From Achromobacter pulmonis (GTDB lineage Bacteria > Pseudomonadota > Gammaproteobacteria > Burkholderiales > Burkholderiaceae_B), in assembly GCF_902859765.1 (NCBI RefSeq), contig NZ_CADIJV010000016.1, forward strand, positions 44,340 to 108,339: a DNA stretch of 64,000 bases, read 5' to 3'. The notes beneath the pieces were generated by a model, which did not search any database, was not told where the DNA came from, and saw nothing but the letters and a program-made list of their open reading frames with translations. Each line of letters begins with the position of its first letter. Position 1 is the stretch's first letter. Shown here piece by piece: positions 8,259 to 17,297 of the stretch. The position numbers and the translations under genes were made by a program.

Positions 8259-8900
8259 ATGCCCACTCCCCTCTCCCGCGAGGCCATGGCGCGGCGCCTG
8301 GCGCAAGACATCCCCGACGGCAGCTACGTCAACCTGGGCATCGGCATGCCGGTGCTGGTGGCCGCGCACCTGCCGGCCGGCCGCGAAATCGTGCTGCACA
8401 GTGAAAACGGTATTCTCGGCATGGGCCCGCCGCCCGCCGCGGAGCAGATCGACCTGGACCTGATCAACGCCGGCAAGCAACCGGTGACGCTGCTCGAAGG
8501 CGGCGCCTATTTCCATCACGCCGACTCCTTCGCCATGATGCGCGGCGGCCACCTGGACATCTGCGTCATGGGCGGCATGCAGGTCGCGGCCAACGGCGAT
8601 CTGGCCAACTGGTCGCTCAACAAGCCGGGCGAGGCGCCGGCCGTGGGCGGCGCGATGGACCTGGCGGTGGGCGCGCGCAGCGTCTACATCCTGATGGAAC
8701 ACAACAGCAAGGACGGCTCGCCCAAGATCGTCGAGCGCTGCACCTACCCGCTGACCGGCGCCAGCGTGGTCGACCGCATCTACACCGACCTGGCCGTGAT
8801 CGACGTCAGGCCCGACGGCCTGTGGGTCCGGGATATGATCGACGGCATGACATTGACAGCGCTGCAGGCACGCACCGGCGCGCCGCTGCGCGCAGGCTGA
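8259..8900 (+). CDS. pcaJ: 3-oxoacid (3-oxoadipate) CoA-transferase subunit B
   Basis: This 213-residue beta subunit carries the catalytic glutamate in the SENGILGMG motif (about residues 48-56), which forms the gamma-glutamyl-CoA thioester. DGSYVNLGIGMPVLVA near the N-terminus and GGHLDICVMGGMQV in the middle are family hallmarks. Length is as in PcaJ/ScoB. The ribosome site AAGGAA precedes the ATG by seven bases. Its stop TGA shares its A with the ATG of the downstream regulator, so the three genes are translationally coupled. Confidence 0.93.
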   Translation: MPTPLSREAMARRLAQDIPDGSYVNLGIGMPVLVAAHLPAGREIVLHSENGILGMGPPPAAEQIDLDLINAGKQPVTLLEGGAYFHHADSFAMMRGGHLDICVMGGMQVAANGDLANWSLNKPGEAPAVGGAMDLAVGARSVYILMEHNSKDGSPKIVERCTYPLTGASVVDRIYTDLAVIDVRPDGLWVRDMIDGMTLTALQARTGAPLRAG

Positions 8901-9727
8901 TGCTGCCCAACCTTCCCCCGCCCGGCTACGCCGCGCCGCTCGCCCCCGAGGATCACCCCGACCAGTTGCGCGGCGATCCCGACTACATGCTGACGCTGGC
9001 GCGCGGCCTGCACGTGATCCGCGCCTTCGGCACCCGCCGCCATCCACAGACGGCGGCCGAACTGGCGCGCCGCGCCGGCCTGCCGCGCGCGGTGGTGCAG
9101 CGCTGCCTGCACACGCTGATCCTGCTCGGCATCGCCGAACAGCATGGCCGCCAGTACATCCTGACCCCGCGCATCCTGGGGCTGGGCTACGCCTACTTCT
9201 CCTCGACGCCGTTCGTCTCGCTGGCGCAGCCGGTGCTGGAAGAACTGAGCGCCACTGTCAATGAAACCTGTGCGCTGGCCATCATGGAGGGGCACGAAAT
9301 GCTCTACCTGGCGCGCTCGGAAGTGAACCGGCTGCTGGCCACTTCGATGGGGCTGGGCAGCCGCCTGCCGGCCTACTGCACTTCGATCGGCCGCGTGCTG
9401 CTGGCGCAGTTGTCCGAACCGGCGCTGGCGCGCTATTTCGCCGCCACCGACCTGCAGCCCTACACCGAATTCACCCTCACCACCGAAGCGCGGCTGCGGG
9501 CCGAACTGGCGCGCATCCGCGAACAGGACTACGCGGTGGTCGACCAGGAACTGGAGTTGAATGTGCGCGCCATCTCGGTGCCGGTGCGCTCGGCCAGCGG
9601 CAAGGCCTGCGGCGCGGTGAACGTCAGCGTCAAGGCGGCGCGGGTGCCGCTGGAACGGCTGACCGGGGAATTCCTGGCGCCGATGCGCCAGGCCGTGGCC
9701 AGGATCGGCGAATTCCTGGCGGCCTGA
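8900..9727 (+). CDS. IclR-family regulator, PcaR/PcaU/PobR type
   Basis: This 275-residue regulator has a winged helix-turn-helix at about residues 30-90 and an IclR effector domain behind it. The order of motifs (YMLTLARGLHVIRAFG, LPRAVVQRCLHTL, LEELSATVNETCALA, RSASGKACGAVNVS) is that of the beta-ketoadipate regulators. Placed directly on the end of pcaIJ with a one-base stop/start overlap (start 8900), it likely senses a pathway intermediate and controls this operon, probably as an activator. The N-terminal 28 residues are a proline-rich extension before the HTH. It is convergent with the tsaC-like gene, 9 bases apart. Confidence 0.9.
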   Translation: MLPNLPPPGYAAPLAPEDHPDQLRGDPDYMLTLARGLHVIRAFGTRRHPQTAAELARRAGLPRAVVQRCLHTLILLGIAEQHGRQYILTPRILGLGYAYFSSTPFVSLAQPVLEELSATVNETCALAIMEGHEMLYLARSEVNRLLATSMGLGSRLPAYCTSIGRVLLAQLSEPALARYFAATDLQPYTEFTLTTEARLRAELARIREQDYAVVDQELELNVRAISVPVRSASGKACGAVNVSVKAARVPLERLTGEFLAPMRQAVARIGEFLAA

Positions 9728-9736
9728 ACCGCCGGC

Positions 9737-10783
9737 CTACAGGTCGGTGGTGTCCAGTGTGAACGCGGCGGCGGCGCGGCCGATGCGGTCGTTGACCGCG
9801 TGCCAGGCGTCATCGGCCGGCGGCGCCTGCACGATGATGCGCTCGAAGCCCCTGCCATCCAGGTCGCGCAACAGCGCATACAGGGCCTGCGCATAGCGCG
9901 CCGGATCGGCCGGCACCTGTTGCCATTGGATGCGCGCGTCGCAGGCCGCCGGCGGCGGCGTGTACGCCACCACCACCACCTTGCCCGGCGGCAGGCCGCG
10001 GCCTTGCAGCACGGCCTGCAGACGCGCATCCGACGCCAGTTCCAGCGCGGTGCGCGGCGCGTAGTGTGCCTTCAGCGTGCCCGAGGCGCGCGGCGCGGCG
10101 GCGTCGGGCGCGAACACCTGCACGCCCAGCACCGCCTCGATCTGCGCAGCGCCGATGTGGCCGGGACGCAGCAGCACCGGGCCGGCGCCACGGTCCAGCC
10201 GCGACAGGTCCAGGATGGTGGATTCGATGCCGACCTCGGAGGCGCCGCCTTCCAGCACCGGCATGCCGGCCGCGACCTCGTCGGGGAATTCACCGCGCAC
10301 GTGATCGGCGCGGGTCGGCGAGACCTGGCCGAACTTGTTGGCCGAGGGCGCGGCCACGCCGCCCTGCCCGTTCGGCTTGCCGGCCGCGAACGCCGCCAGC
10401 AGCGCCTGCGCCACCGGATGCGAGGGGCAGCGGATGCCGATGCTGTCCTGGCCGCCGCTGACGGTGTCGGCGATATGCGGCGCGCGCTTGAGGATCAGCG
10501 TCAGCGGACCGGGCCAGAAGGCGTCGATCAGCAGGCGCGCCTCGGGCGGCACCTCGGCCGCCCAGTACGACAGGTCGCCCTGCGGCGCGATGTGCACGAT
10601 CACCGGATGGTTCGCCGGCCGGCCCTTGGCGGCGTAGATCCTGGCCACCGCCTGCCGGTTCTCGGCGTCCGCGCCCAGGCCGTAGACAGTCTCGGTCGGG
10701 AAGGCGACCAGTTCGCCGGCCAAGAGGCGGCGGGCGGCGTCGGCGATGTCCGCGGCGCTGGTGGAGTCGGGCGAAGCGGGCAT
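9737..10783 (-). CDS. L-threonylcarbamoyladenylate synthase, Sua5/YrdC type
   Basis: This 348-residue enzyme makes threonylcarbamoyl-AMP from threonine, bicarbonate and ATP, the first step of t6A modification of ANN-decoding tRNAs. The YrdC domain occupies about residues 10-205 (GELVAFPTETVYGLGADA; KGRPANHPVIVHI; IGIRCPSHPVAQALL), and a Sua5 C-terminal domain follows (SGTLKAHYAPRTALEL onward), so this is the long Sua5 form rather than short TsaC. The ATG at 10783 lies 4 bases after the purK stop, making it the last gene of a purE-purK-sua5 operon; the frame is open further upstream only as a shadow of purK. Confidence 0.93.
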   Translation of the reverse strand: MPASPDSTSAADIADAARRLLAGELVAFPTETVYGLGADAENRQAVARIYAAKGRPANHPVIVHIAPQGDLSYWAAEVPPEARLLIDAFWPGPLTLILKRAPHIADTVSGGQDSIGIRCPSHPVAQALLAAFAAGKPNGQGGVAAPSANKFGQVSPTRADHVRGEFPDEVAAGMPVLEGGASEVGIESTILDLSRLDRGAGPVLLRPGHIGAAQIEAVLGVQVFAPDAAAPRASGTLKAHYAPRTALELASDARLQAVLQGRGLPPGKVVVVAYTPPPAACDARIQWQQVPADPARYAQALYALLRDLDGRGFERIIVQAPPADDAWHAVNDRIGRAAAAFTLDTTDL

Positions 10784-10787
10784 GGCG

Positions 10788-11978
10788 TTACTCGGGCGCC
10801 TGCATGCCCAGGGCGGCGGCAACCCGGGCGGCGTCGGCCTGGGCCTGTTGCAGCGTCGGCGCGACGATCGTAACGTGGCCCATCTTGCGGCCGCGGCGCG
10901 CCTCGCGCTTGCCGTACAGGTGCAGCTTGGCCGTAGGCACCGCCAGCGCGGCCGCCCAGTCGGGCTCGCGCTGCGCATCGCCGGTGGCCGCCGCATACCA
11001 GATGTCGCCCAGCAGATTCAGCATCACCGCCGGCGCCAGCAGGTCGGTGGCGCCCAGCGGCAGGCCGGCCATGGCGCGCGCCTGCTGCTCGAACTGGCTG
11101 GTGATGCAGGCGTCCATGGTGTAGTGGCCGCTGTTGTGCGGGCGCGGCGCGATCTCGTTGACGATCAGGCTGCCGTCCTTGAGCACGAAGAATTCCACGC
11201 ACAGCACGCCGTGATAGCCCAGGCCCTGCGCGATGGCCTGCGCCGCCGCGGTGGCCTGCGCCTGGCGTTCGGCATGGGCGGCATCGAGCTTGACCGGCGC
11301 CGCCGTCGACACGGCCAGGATGCCGTCGCGGTGCACGTTGCGCGCCACCGGGAACACCACGCTGGCGCCGTCGAAACCGCGCGCGATCACCACCGAGATT
11401 TCGTAGTCCAGCGGCATCAGCGCTTCCAGCACGCAGGCCACGCCGCCGAACTCGGCGAACGCGGCCAGCGCCGCCTCGCGCGTGTCGATGCGGGCCTGGC
11501 CCTTGCCGTCGTAGCCCAGGCGGGCCACCTTGAGGATGCCAGGGAACAGGCTGTCGGGCGCCGCGCGCAGGTCGGCTTCGCTGCGGATGGCGGCGTGCGG
11601 CGCGACCGCGATGCCCTGACTGGCGATGAAGGCCTTTTCGGCGATGCGGTCCTGCACGATGGCGACCGCGTCGGCGGCCGGGCTGACGCGGCAACGGGTC
11701 GCCAGCGCGCGCAGACTGTCGGCCGGCACGTTCTCGAATTCGGTGGTGACGGCCTGACAGGTCTGCGCCAGGCGCGCCAGCCCGTCTTCGTCGTCATAGG
11801 CGGCCTGGATGTGCAGGTCCGCCACCATGCCGGCGGGGCATTCGGCGGCCGGGTCCAGCACCGCGACCTTGTAGCCCAGGCTCTGGGCCGCGTGGCAGAA
11901 CATGCGGCCCAGTTGGCCGCCGCCCAGCAGGCCGAGCCAGCCGCCGGGGGCAATGGTGAAAGCAGTCGATTGCGTCAT
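10788..11978 (-). CDS. purK: 5-(carboxyamino)imidazole ribonucleotide synthase
   Basis: This 396-residue ATP-grasp enzyme converts AIR, ATP and bicarbonate to N5-CAIR in de novo purine synthesis. It has LGLLGGGQLGRMFCHAAQSLG near the N-terminus, EFENVP, the ATP-grasp block around YDGKGQARI and the INEIAPRPHNSGHYTMD metal/phosphate motif. Its product is the substrate of PurE, encoded 5 bases upstream. Typical length is 355-400. Confidence 0.97.
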   Translation of the reverse strand: MTQSTAFTIAPGGWLGLLGGGQLGRMFCHAAQSLGYKVAVLDPAAECPAGMVADLHIQAAYDDEDGLARLAQTCQAVTTEFENVPADSLRALATRCRVSPAADAVAIVQDRIAEKAFIASQGIAVAPHAAIRSEADLRAAPDSLFPGILKVARLGYDGKGQARIDTREAALAAFAEFGGVACVLEALMPLDYEISVVIARGFDGASVVFPVARNVHRDGILAVSTAAPVKLDAAHAERQAQATAAAQAIAQGLGYHGVLCVEFFVLKDGSLIVNEIAPRPHNSGHYTMDACITSQFEQQARAMAGLPLGATDLLAPAVMLNLLGDIWYAAATGDAQREPDWAAALAVPTAKLHLYGKREARRGRKMGHVTIVAPTLQQAQADAARVAAALGMQAPE

Positions 11979-11983
11979 ACGGA

Positions 11984-12505
11984 TCAGGCCTCGGGCGGAA
12001 CCTTCATGTCGCGCGCGGCCTGCGTCTGGCGCGCGCGGAAAGCCACCAGCTTCTGGTGCAGGCCGGCATCGGTGCCCGCCAGCGTGGCGATCAGGTGCAG
12101 CGCGGCGTTGGCGGCGCCGGCCTCGCCGATGGCGAAGGTGGCGACCGGCACGCCCTTGGGCATCTGCACGATCGACAGCAGCGAATCCTCGCCGCGCAGG
12201 TATTTGGACGGCACCGGCACGCCGAACACCGGCACTTCGGTCAGGGCGGCCATCATGCCGGGCAGGTGGGCCGCGCCGCCGGCGCCGGCGATGATGCCAC
12301 GCAGGCCGCGCTGATAGGCGGCGGCGCCGTATTCGGCCATGTCCTGAGGCATGCGGTGCGCGGAAATCACGCGCGCCTCATGCGGCACGCCGAAGTCTTC
12401 GAGCATGGTGACGGCGTGCTTCATGACCTCCCAATCGCTGGAGGAACCCATGATCACGCCCACCACGGGGGGGGCCTCTGCCGCTGCGGAAGTCTTGGCT
12501 GTCAT
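11984..12505 (-). CDS. purE: 5-(carboxyamino)imidazole ribonucleotide mutase
   Basis: This 173-residue PurE class I mutase rearranges N5-CAIR to CAIR. The signature [10 protein letters not shown] is followed by [14 protein letters not shown] (catalytic His), [11 protein letters not shown] and VPVPS. The first 13 residues are an Ala/Thr/Ser leader not needed for the fold. Codons 11-14 contain a run of eight C on the coding strand (G on plus, 12467-12474), which could slip and would cause a frameshift. First gene of purE-purK-sua5. Confidence 0.97.
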   Translation of the reverse strand: MTAKTSAAAEAPPVVGVIMGSSSDWEVMKHAVTMLEDFGVPHEARVISAHRMPQDMAEYGAAAYQRGLRGIIAGAGGAAHLPGMMAALTEVPVFGVPVPSKYLRGEDSLLSIVQMPKGVPVATFAIGEAGAANAALHLIATLAGTDAGLHQKLVAFRARQTQAARDMKVPPEA

Positions 12506-12578
12506 AACCGATGTCGAGTAGTTGGAAGGCCGCGGCGGTACCGCGAAACCCGTTATTTTACCCGGCGTCGGCGGCAGG

Positions 12579-13151
12579 CTACGGCGCGCTGCCCGAATCC
12601 AGCCAGAGGTAGGTGGTGGGGTTGTCCGGGCAAGGCCCGAAGCCGCATTGCAGCGTGGTGCTGCCCAGATTGGCCAGCACCAGGACGAAAAACAGGGCCA
12701 TGATGATCATGCCCAGTACCGACACCGGCCGCTTGAGCATGTTGTCGCCCCATTTGCGGTCCACCGACAGCATCAGCACGCAGAACACGACCAGGGCGCA
12801 GAAGGCGATGAAAGCCCAGGTATAGAAGTGCAGGCCCAGGAAGGGTGTGCCATAGCCGGGATCGCCCGGGGCGATGTGCAGCAGCACCTGGCGGCCCGAT
12901 GCCACCATGCCCCCGAGCGAGGCGGCGATGGTCATGGCGTAGTGCATGGGCGAAGGCCCCAGCCGCAGGTTCAGCAGCAGGCCCACGCCGGCCAGAATGA
13001 AGGCCACGCGTTGCAGCTGGCACAGCGGGCACGGCAATTCGTCGTAGGCGAACTGCCAGGCGAACGCCATGCCCAGGATGACGGTCACGCCCAGCAGGGC
13101 CAGGGCATTGAGCACGCGCGAGCCGCGCGCCGGATTACGGGAAAAGATCAT
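12579..13151 (-). CDS. dsbB: DsbB-family disulfide bond formation protein, variant cysteine layout
   Basis: This 190-residue inner-membrane quinone-linked oxidase reoxidises a DsbA partner. The first redox pair CPLC lies at residues 41-44, just as in E. coli DsbB, followed by QLQR. E. coli DsbB has its second pair in the loop between the third and fourth helices. Here that loop (about 92-110) has no cysteine, and a CGFGPC pair (Cys169, Cys174) sits after a predicted fifth hydrophobic segment (about 143-165), near the C-terminus. If there are five helices that tail is periplasmic. The ATG at 13151 follows the DUF5993 gene by 11 bases, so the two are one operon. Confidence 0.9.
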   Translation of the reverse strand: MIFSRNPARGSRVLNALALLGVTVILGMAFAWQFAYDELPCPLCQLQRVAFILAGVGLLLNLRLGPSPMHYAMTIAASLGGMVASGRQVLLHIAPGDPGYGTPFLGLHFYTWAFIAFCALVVFCVLMLSVDRKWGDNMLKRPVSVLGMIIMALFFVLVLANLGSTTLQCGFGPCPDNPTTYLWLDSGSAP

Positions 13152-13162
13152 CGCGGCCCATC

Positions 13163-13321
13163 CTACAGCGACAGCGTCAGCGGGCTGTTCATGTGGAACT
13201 GGCACCAGGCGGCGAACACCAGCAAGGTGATCAGCCAGAAGGCGACGCATGGACGGCGCTTGCCCAGCACGCCGAACCACACGGCGACCAGTCCGGTCAG
13301 GAAAGGCAACATCATGATCAT
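13163..13321 (-). CDS. DUF5993-like two-helix membrane mini-protein
   Basis: This 52-residue protein is made of two hydrophobic segments (about residues 3-19 and 27-41) joined by GKRRP, with cysteines at 25 and 40 and a polar tail. It resembles the DUF5993 family of tiny membrane proteins that occur next to dsbB. The start is the ATG at 13321, preceded by AGGAG at six bases; other in-frame ATGs lie two and three codons in. Placed 11 bases before dsbB, it may be a subunit or assembly partner of that oxidase (inference). Confidence 0.75.
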   Translation of the reverse strand: MIMMLPFLTGLVAVWFGVLGKRRPCVAFWLITLLVFAAWCQFHMNSPLTLSL

Positions 13322-13441
13322 GCGCAGCTCCTTTCTACATCCGGTGGGCGCTAGGCCCAGGCGGCGGCTGCGGGCCGCGTCCGGCAAATTGGCGGAAGGG
13401 AAGCCGCGGATTGGCCGGCTTCCTGTTGCAGGTTGCCGGCG

Positions 13442-13447
13442 AGTATA
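13442..13447 (-). promoter_or_regulatory. Possible -10 element for the DUF5993-dsbB operon
   Basis: Within an AT-rich island (13440-13480) in otherwise GC-rich DNA, the minus strand reads TATACT, one base from the TATAAT consensus, about 120 bases upstream of the start codon. No good -35 hexamer at the right spacing was found, so this is tentative. Confidence 0.35.
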
Positions 13448-13514
13448 ACGTAACAATAAGCAATAATTTTTACGGAAAAACAGGGATTACCCTCAGCGGC
13501 GTGGCCTCAAGGGC

Positions 13515-13539
13515 AAAAAAAACCGCCCGGAGCGGGCGG
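13515..13539 (-). terminator. Rho-independent terminator after purC
   Basis: A 7-bp stem (CCGCCCG 13523-13529 with CGGGCGG 13533-13539) and 3-base loop, followed on the minus strand by a run of eight T. It is 20 bases past the purC stop. A textbook intrinsic terminator. Confidence 0.92.
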
Positions 13540-13559
13540 CTTCTTGCGGCGGCTGCGTC

Positions 13560-14441
13560 TCAGGCAACCAGGCGGTCGAGCGCTTCGCGGTATTTCGCGG
13601 CGGTCTTTTCCAGCACGTCCTGGGGCAGGCGCGGCGCGGGCGGGGTCTTGTCCCAGGTCTGGGTTTCGAGCCAGTCGCGCACGAACTGCTTGTCGAACGA
13701 GGGCGGGCTGATGCCCACGCGGTAGCCGTCGGCCGGCCAGAAGCGCGAGGAATCGGGCGTCAGCACTTCGTCCATCAGGTGCAGCGTGCCGTCGTCATCC
13801 AGGCCGAACTCGAACTTGGTGTCGGCGATGATGATGCCCTTGGTGGCGGCGAATTTGGCCGCTTCGGTGTACAGCTTGAGCGTGACGTCGCGGATGCGCT
13901 CGGCCATTTCCTGGCCGACTTCCTTGACCACGTGGGCGAAATCGACGTTTTCGTCATGCATGCCGAATTCAGCCTTGGCCGCCGGCGTGAAGATCGGTTC
14001 GGGCAACTGGCTGGCCTGCTGCAGGCCGGCCGGCAGTTTGATGCCACAGACGGCGCCGGTGGCCTGGTAGTCCTTCCAGCCAGAGCCAATCAGGTAACCG
14101 CGGGCCACCGCTTCCACCAGGATCGGCTTGAGGCGCTTGACCACCACGGCGCGGCCGCGTACCTGGTCGACTTCATCGGGCGCGACCACGTCTTCGGGCT
14201 TGATGCCGGTGGAGTGGTTCGGCAGGATGTGGGCCAGCTTCTGCAGCCAGAACTCGGTCAGTTCGGTCAGCACCTGCCCCTTGCCGGGGATGGGATCGTC
14301 GAGGATGACATCGAACGCCGAGATGCGGTCCGACGCGACGATCAGCAACTTGTCGTCGCCCACCGCGTACATGTCGCGGACCTTACCGCGGCCCAGCAGC
14401 GGCAAGGACTTGATGCTGGATTGATGCAAAGCAGAAGTCAC
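13560..14441 (-). CDS. purC: Phosphoribosylaminoimidazole-succinocarboxamide synthase
   Basis: This 293-residue SAICAR synthase joins CAIR and aspartate with ATP in purine synthesis. [28 protein letters not shown] at the N-terminus, GSGWKDYQ, and DTKFEFGLD with [15 protein letters not shown] are diagnostic. The start is GTG (14441). No in-frame ATG lies near, and starting here gives the N-terminus [16 protein letters not shown] expected for the family. No strong ribosome site is visible. It is divergent from the GFA gene and is not adjacent to purE-purK, from which dsbB separates it. Confidence 0.96.
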   Translation of the reverse strand: MTSALHQSSIKSLPLLGRGKVRDMYAVGDDKLLIVASDRISAFDVILDDPIPGKGQVLTELTEFWLQKLAHILPNHSTGIKPEDVVAPDEVDQVRGRAVVVKRLKPILVEAVARGYLIGSGWKDYQATGAVCGIKLPAGLQQASQLPEPIFTPAAKAEFGMHDENVDFAHVVKEVGQEMAERIRDVTLKLYTEAAKFAATKGIIIADTKFEFGLDDDGTLHLMDEVLTPDSSRFWPADGYRVGISPPSFDKQFVRDWLETQTWDKTPPAPRLPQDVLEKTAAKYREALDRLVA

Positions 14442-14614
14442 GGAAAAATGGCCTATGGCAAAAATGGGGGTCGCGCAAAGCGCATAGATTACTGCAAATA
14501 GCACCGTCTTGCCGGGCGGCGGAGCGCGGGTTAGTCTGGCCGGATTCCAAAAAATGCGCCGGCCGCGCAGCCGCGTCACGGCGCCCCCTTGACCCCTGGA
14601 GGAGACACAGTCGT

Positions 14615-15070
14615 ATGCAGGATGCAACCCAGAAACGCCCGGCCCACGCCGATGCGCAGGTCCACCTGACCGGTGGCTGCCAATGTGGCGCGGTGCGCTA
14701 CGCAGTGACCGACGAACCCATCATGGCGGCCACCTGTCATTGCCGCGATTGCCAGTACTCCAGCGGCGGCGCGCCGGCCCACGCGCTGATCCTGCCGGCC
14801 GGCTCGGTCACCCTGCTGCGCGGCCAGGCGCGCGAACACCGCTACAAGGGCGATTCCGGCCACACCGTGATGCGCAGTTTCTGTGCGGACTGTGGCACGC
14901 CGCTGTTCGGCGGCTCCGAAGGCATGGCCTACGAAGTGGTGCGGGCCGGCTCCCTGGACGACCCCGAGGCATTCCATACCCGCGTCAGCATGTGGACCGA
15001 CTCGGCGCCGTCCTGGCACCACGTGGACCGGAGCGTGCCGAATTTCCCCCGGAACGCCCCGCCCGCCTGA
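14615..15070 (+). CDS. GFA (glutathione-dependent formaldehyde-activating enzyme-like) family protein
   Basis: This 151-residue zinc protein of the GFA/CENP-V fold has cysteine ligands in [17 protein letters not shown] and FCADCGTPL. Family members bind zinc, and some catalyse condensation of formaldehyde with glutathione, but most are uncharacterised, so a detoxification role is only a suggestion. GGAGGAGA stands before the ATG. A bidirectional terminator follows. A second, distantly similar GFA protein is encoded at 36173-36604. Confidence 0.88.
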   Translation: MQDATQKRPAHADAQVHLTGGCQCGAVRYAVTDEPIMAATCHCRDCQYSSGGAPAHALILPAGSVTLLRGQAREHRYKGDSGHTVMRSFCADCGTPLFGGSEGMAYEVVRAGSLDDPEAFHTRVSMWTDSAPSWHHVDRSVPNFPRNAPPA

Positions 15071-15096
15071 GGCGGCTGGCGGCGGACGAAAAAAAA

Positions 15097-15116
15097 GCGG
15101 GCCCGCGAGGGCCCGC
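15097..15116. terminator. Bidirectional terminator between GFA gene and fbaA
   Basis: Perfect 8-bp stem GCGGGCCC / GGGCCCGC (15097-15104 with 15109-15116), flanked by seven or more A on the left and CCTTTT on the right. It can therefore end transcription from both convergent genes. Confidence 0.9.
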
Positions 15117-15157
15117 CCTTTTGCGGCCGGCCTCCCCGAGGGGAGGCGGCTGGCGGC

Positions 15158-16222
15158 TTACTGCACCACCTGGGCCAACTTGCCCGACGCGTACTGGGCG
15201 GCGATCTCGGTCAGGGGCAGCGCCTTGATCTTGCTGGCGTTGCCGGCGGTGCCGAATTCCGTGTAGCGAGCCACACAGATCGCCTTGGCGGCGGCGCGGG
15301 CCGGCTTCAGGTATTCGCGCGGGTCGAACTTCTCGGGGTTCTCGGCGAAGAAACGGCGGATGGCGCCGGTCATGGCCAGACGGATATCGGTGTCGATATT
15401 GATCTTGCGCACGCCGTACTTGATGGCTTCCTGGATTTCCTCTACCGGCACGCCGTAGGTTTCCTTCATATTGCCGCCGAATTCACGGATCTCGGCCAGC
15501 AGTTCCTGCGGCACGCTGGAGCTGCCGTGCATCACCAGATGGGTGTTGGGCAGGCGGGCGTGGATTTCCTTGATGCGGGCGATCGACAGGATGTCGCCAG
15601 TGGGCTTGCGCGTGAACTTGTAGGCGCCGTGGCTGGTGCCGATGGCGATGGCCAGCGCGTCCAGCTGGGTGCGGCGCACGAAGTCGGCGGCCTGCTCCGG
15701 ATCGGTCAGCAACTGGTCCATGGTCAGCTTGCCGTCGGCGCCGTGGCCGTCTTCCTTGTCGCCTTCCATGGTTTCGAGCGAGCCCAGGCAGCCCAGTTCG
15801 CCTTCGACCGTCACGCCCAGCTTGTGGGCCACGTCCACCACCTTCTTGGTGACTTCGACGTTGTAGTCGTAGTCGGCGATGGTCTTGCCGTCTTCCTTGA
15901 GCGAGCCGTCCATCATGACGCTGGAGAAGCCCAGGTCGATGGCGCCCTGGCAGACCTTGGGCGACTGACCGTGGTCCTGGTGCATGACCACGGGGATGTG
16001 CGGGTAGGACTCCACGGCGGCCTGGATCAAGTGCTTCAGGAAGCCTTCGCCGGCGTACTTGCGGGCGCCGGCCGAGGCCTGCATGATCACCGGGCTGTCG
16101 GTCTCCGACGCGGCTTCCATGATGGCCTGGACCTGCTCCAGGTTATTGACGTTGAATGCCGGAATGCCGTAGCCATGCTCGGCGGCGTGGTCGAGCAACT
16201 GGCGCATGGAGACTAGGGCCAT
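15158..16222 (-). CDS. fbaA: Fructose-1,6-bisphosphate aldolase, class II
   Basis: This 354-residue zinc-dependent aldolase splits fructose-1,6-bisphosphate to DHAP and glyceraldehyde-3-phosphate, and works in reverse in gluconeogenesis. Zinc ligands and substrate motifs are visible: [44 protein letters not shown] and [11 protein letters not shown]. It resembles the Cbb/Fba subgroup of about 354 residues. AAGGAGG lies eight bases before the ATG. Its usual glycolytic neighbours (pgk, gap, tkt) are 40 kb away in this window. Confidence 0.96.
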   Translation of the reverse strand: MALVSMRQLLDHAAEHGYGIPAFNVNNLEQVQAIMEAASETDSPVIMQASAGARKYAGEGFLKHLIQAAVESYPHIPVVMHQDHGQSPKVCQGAIDLGFSSVMMDGSLKEDGKTIADYDYNVEVTKKVVDVAHKLGVTVEGELGCLGSLETMEGDKEDGHGADGKLTMDQLLTDPEQAADFVRRTQLDALAIAIGTSHGAYKFTRKPTGDILSIARIKEIHARLPNTHLVMHGSSSVPQELLAEIREFGGNMKETYGVPVEEIQEAIKYGVRKINIDTDIRLAMTGAIRRFFAENPEKFDPREYLKPARAAAKAICVARYTEFGTAGNASKIKALPLTEIAAQYASGKLAQVVQ

Positions 16223-16397
16223 GAGTGGTCCTCCTTAGGTACTGTCGATTGAAAGATGGTTGAAACCGAGCGGGATGGTGGGATTTTACGGGGGATTCGC
16301 GGAAAGGTCTTGAAACGGCCGGTATCCCTATCCGCCAGGACTAAACCGGCGGGATGAACCGCCGCCGCACCGCCTCCCCGTTCGACCCTCGCCCGTC

Positions 16398-17297
16398 CTA
16401 CGGCCGTCCCGCGTGCGGCACGTCCACCTCGGTCATCAGGATCCGCCCTTCCGGCTTGGCGCGGCGGTTGGCCTCGATGAAGTCGGGCGCCGCCGCCATG
16501 AACAGTGTCCTGCCGTCCGGGCCGCCCAGGGCCGCCGCGAAAATGCCCAGCTCGCCGGTATCGATCTGTTCCAGGATCCGGCCGCCGCGCGCCAGCCGCA
16601 CGATACGCTTGCCGATGGCGTCGGCCACCCACAGCGCGCCCTCGGCGTCCAGCGCCCCGCCGTCCGGCCCGATGGCCGAGGCCGCGATCAGCACCGACAG
16701 GTCGTCCGACTCGGGCAAGGCGCCGAAATGGGCCCAATCGCGCCGCGGCCCGAGCGCGCCATCCGCCAGGATGTCGAATTCCGAGATGCGGTTGCCGAAG
16801 GTCTCGTTGACGATCAGGGTCTTGCCGTCGGGGGGGATGAAGGAGCCATTGGGAAACCACAGCCCATCGGCCACCACCTGCGCCACGCCGTCCGGATCCA
16901 CCCGCACCAGGGTGGTGGTGGCGAAAGGCTCGCCGGCCATCAGGTCGAAGCCGAAATTGCCCACGTAGGCGCGCCCCTGCTCGTCGACCACCAGGTCGTT
17001 GACCGGGCCGCCGGTCAGGGCCGACAGATCGCAATGCGTGACCAGCCGGCCGTCGGGCTCGCGCCGCAGCAGCTTGCGGTCTTTCATGGAGGAAATCAGC
17101 AGGCGCCCGTCGGGCAGCCAGCCCAGGCCGGACGGTTGTTCCAGCACGCGGCAGATGACCTCGACCCGGCCCTGCAGGTCCACGGCGATCACCTTGCCCG
17201 TATAGAAGTCCGACGCCCACAGGCGCCCGTCGCGCCAGCGCAGGCCTTCCAGGTAGGTGTACCCCGAGACCAAGACGGACAATTCGCGTTGCGGCAT
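16398..17297 (-). CDS. SMP-30/gluconolactonase-family lactonase
   Basis: This 299-residue six-bladed beta-propeller of the SMP-30/gluconolaconase/LRE family has its first metal ligand, a Glu, in TYLEGLRW (residue 17). Later motifs are the NDLVVDEQGRAYVGNFGFD and DGGALDAEGALWVAD blades. Members hydrolyse sugar lactones or other esters with a divalent metal. The ATG at 17297 has GGAGAC upstream; the open frame before it is not protein-like. It is divergent from a dicarboxylate symporter gene, with a strong palindrome between them, which suggests shared control of uptake and hydrolysis. The substrate is unknown. Confidence 0.88.
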   Translation of the reverse strand: MPQRELSVLVSGYTYLEGLRWRDGRLWASDFYTGKVIAVDLQGRVEVICRVLEQPSGLGWLPDGRLLISSMKDRKLLRREPDGRLVTHCDLSALTGGPVNDLVVDEQGRAYVGNFGFDLMAGEPFATTTLVRVDPDGVAQVVADGLWFPNGSFIPPDGKTLIVNETFGNRISEFDILADGALGPRRDWAHFGALPESDDLSVLIAASAIGPDGGALDAEGALWVADAIGKRIVRLARGGRILEQIDTGELGIFAAALGGPDGRTLFMAAAPDFIEANRRAKPEGRILMTEVDVPHAGRP

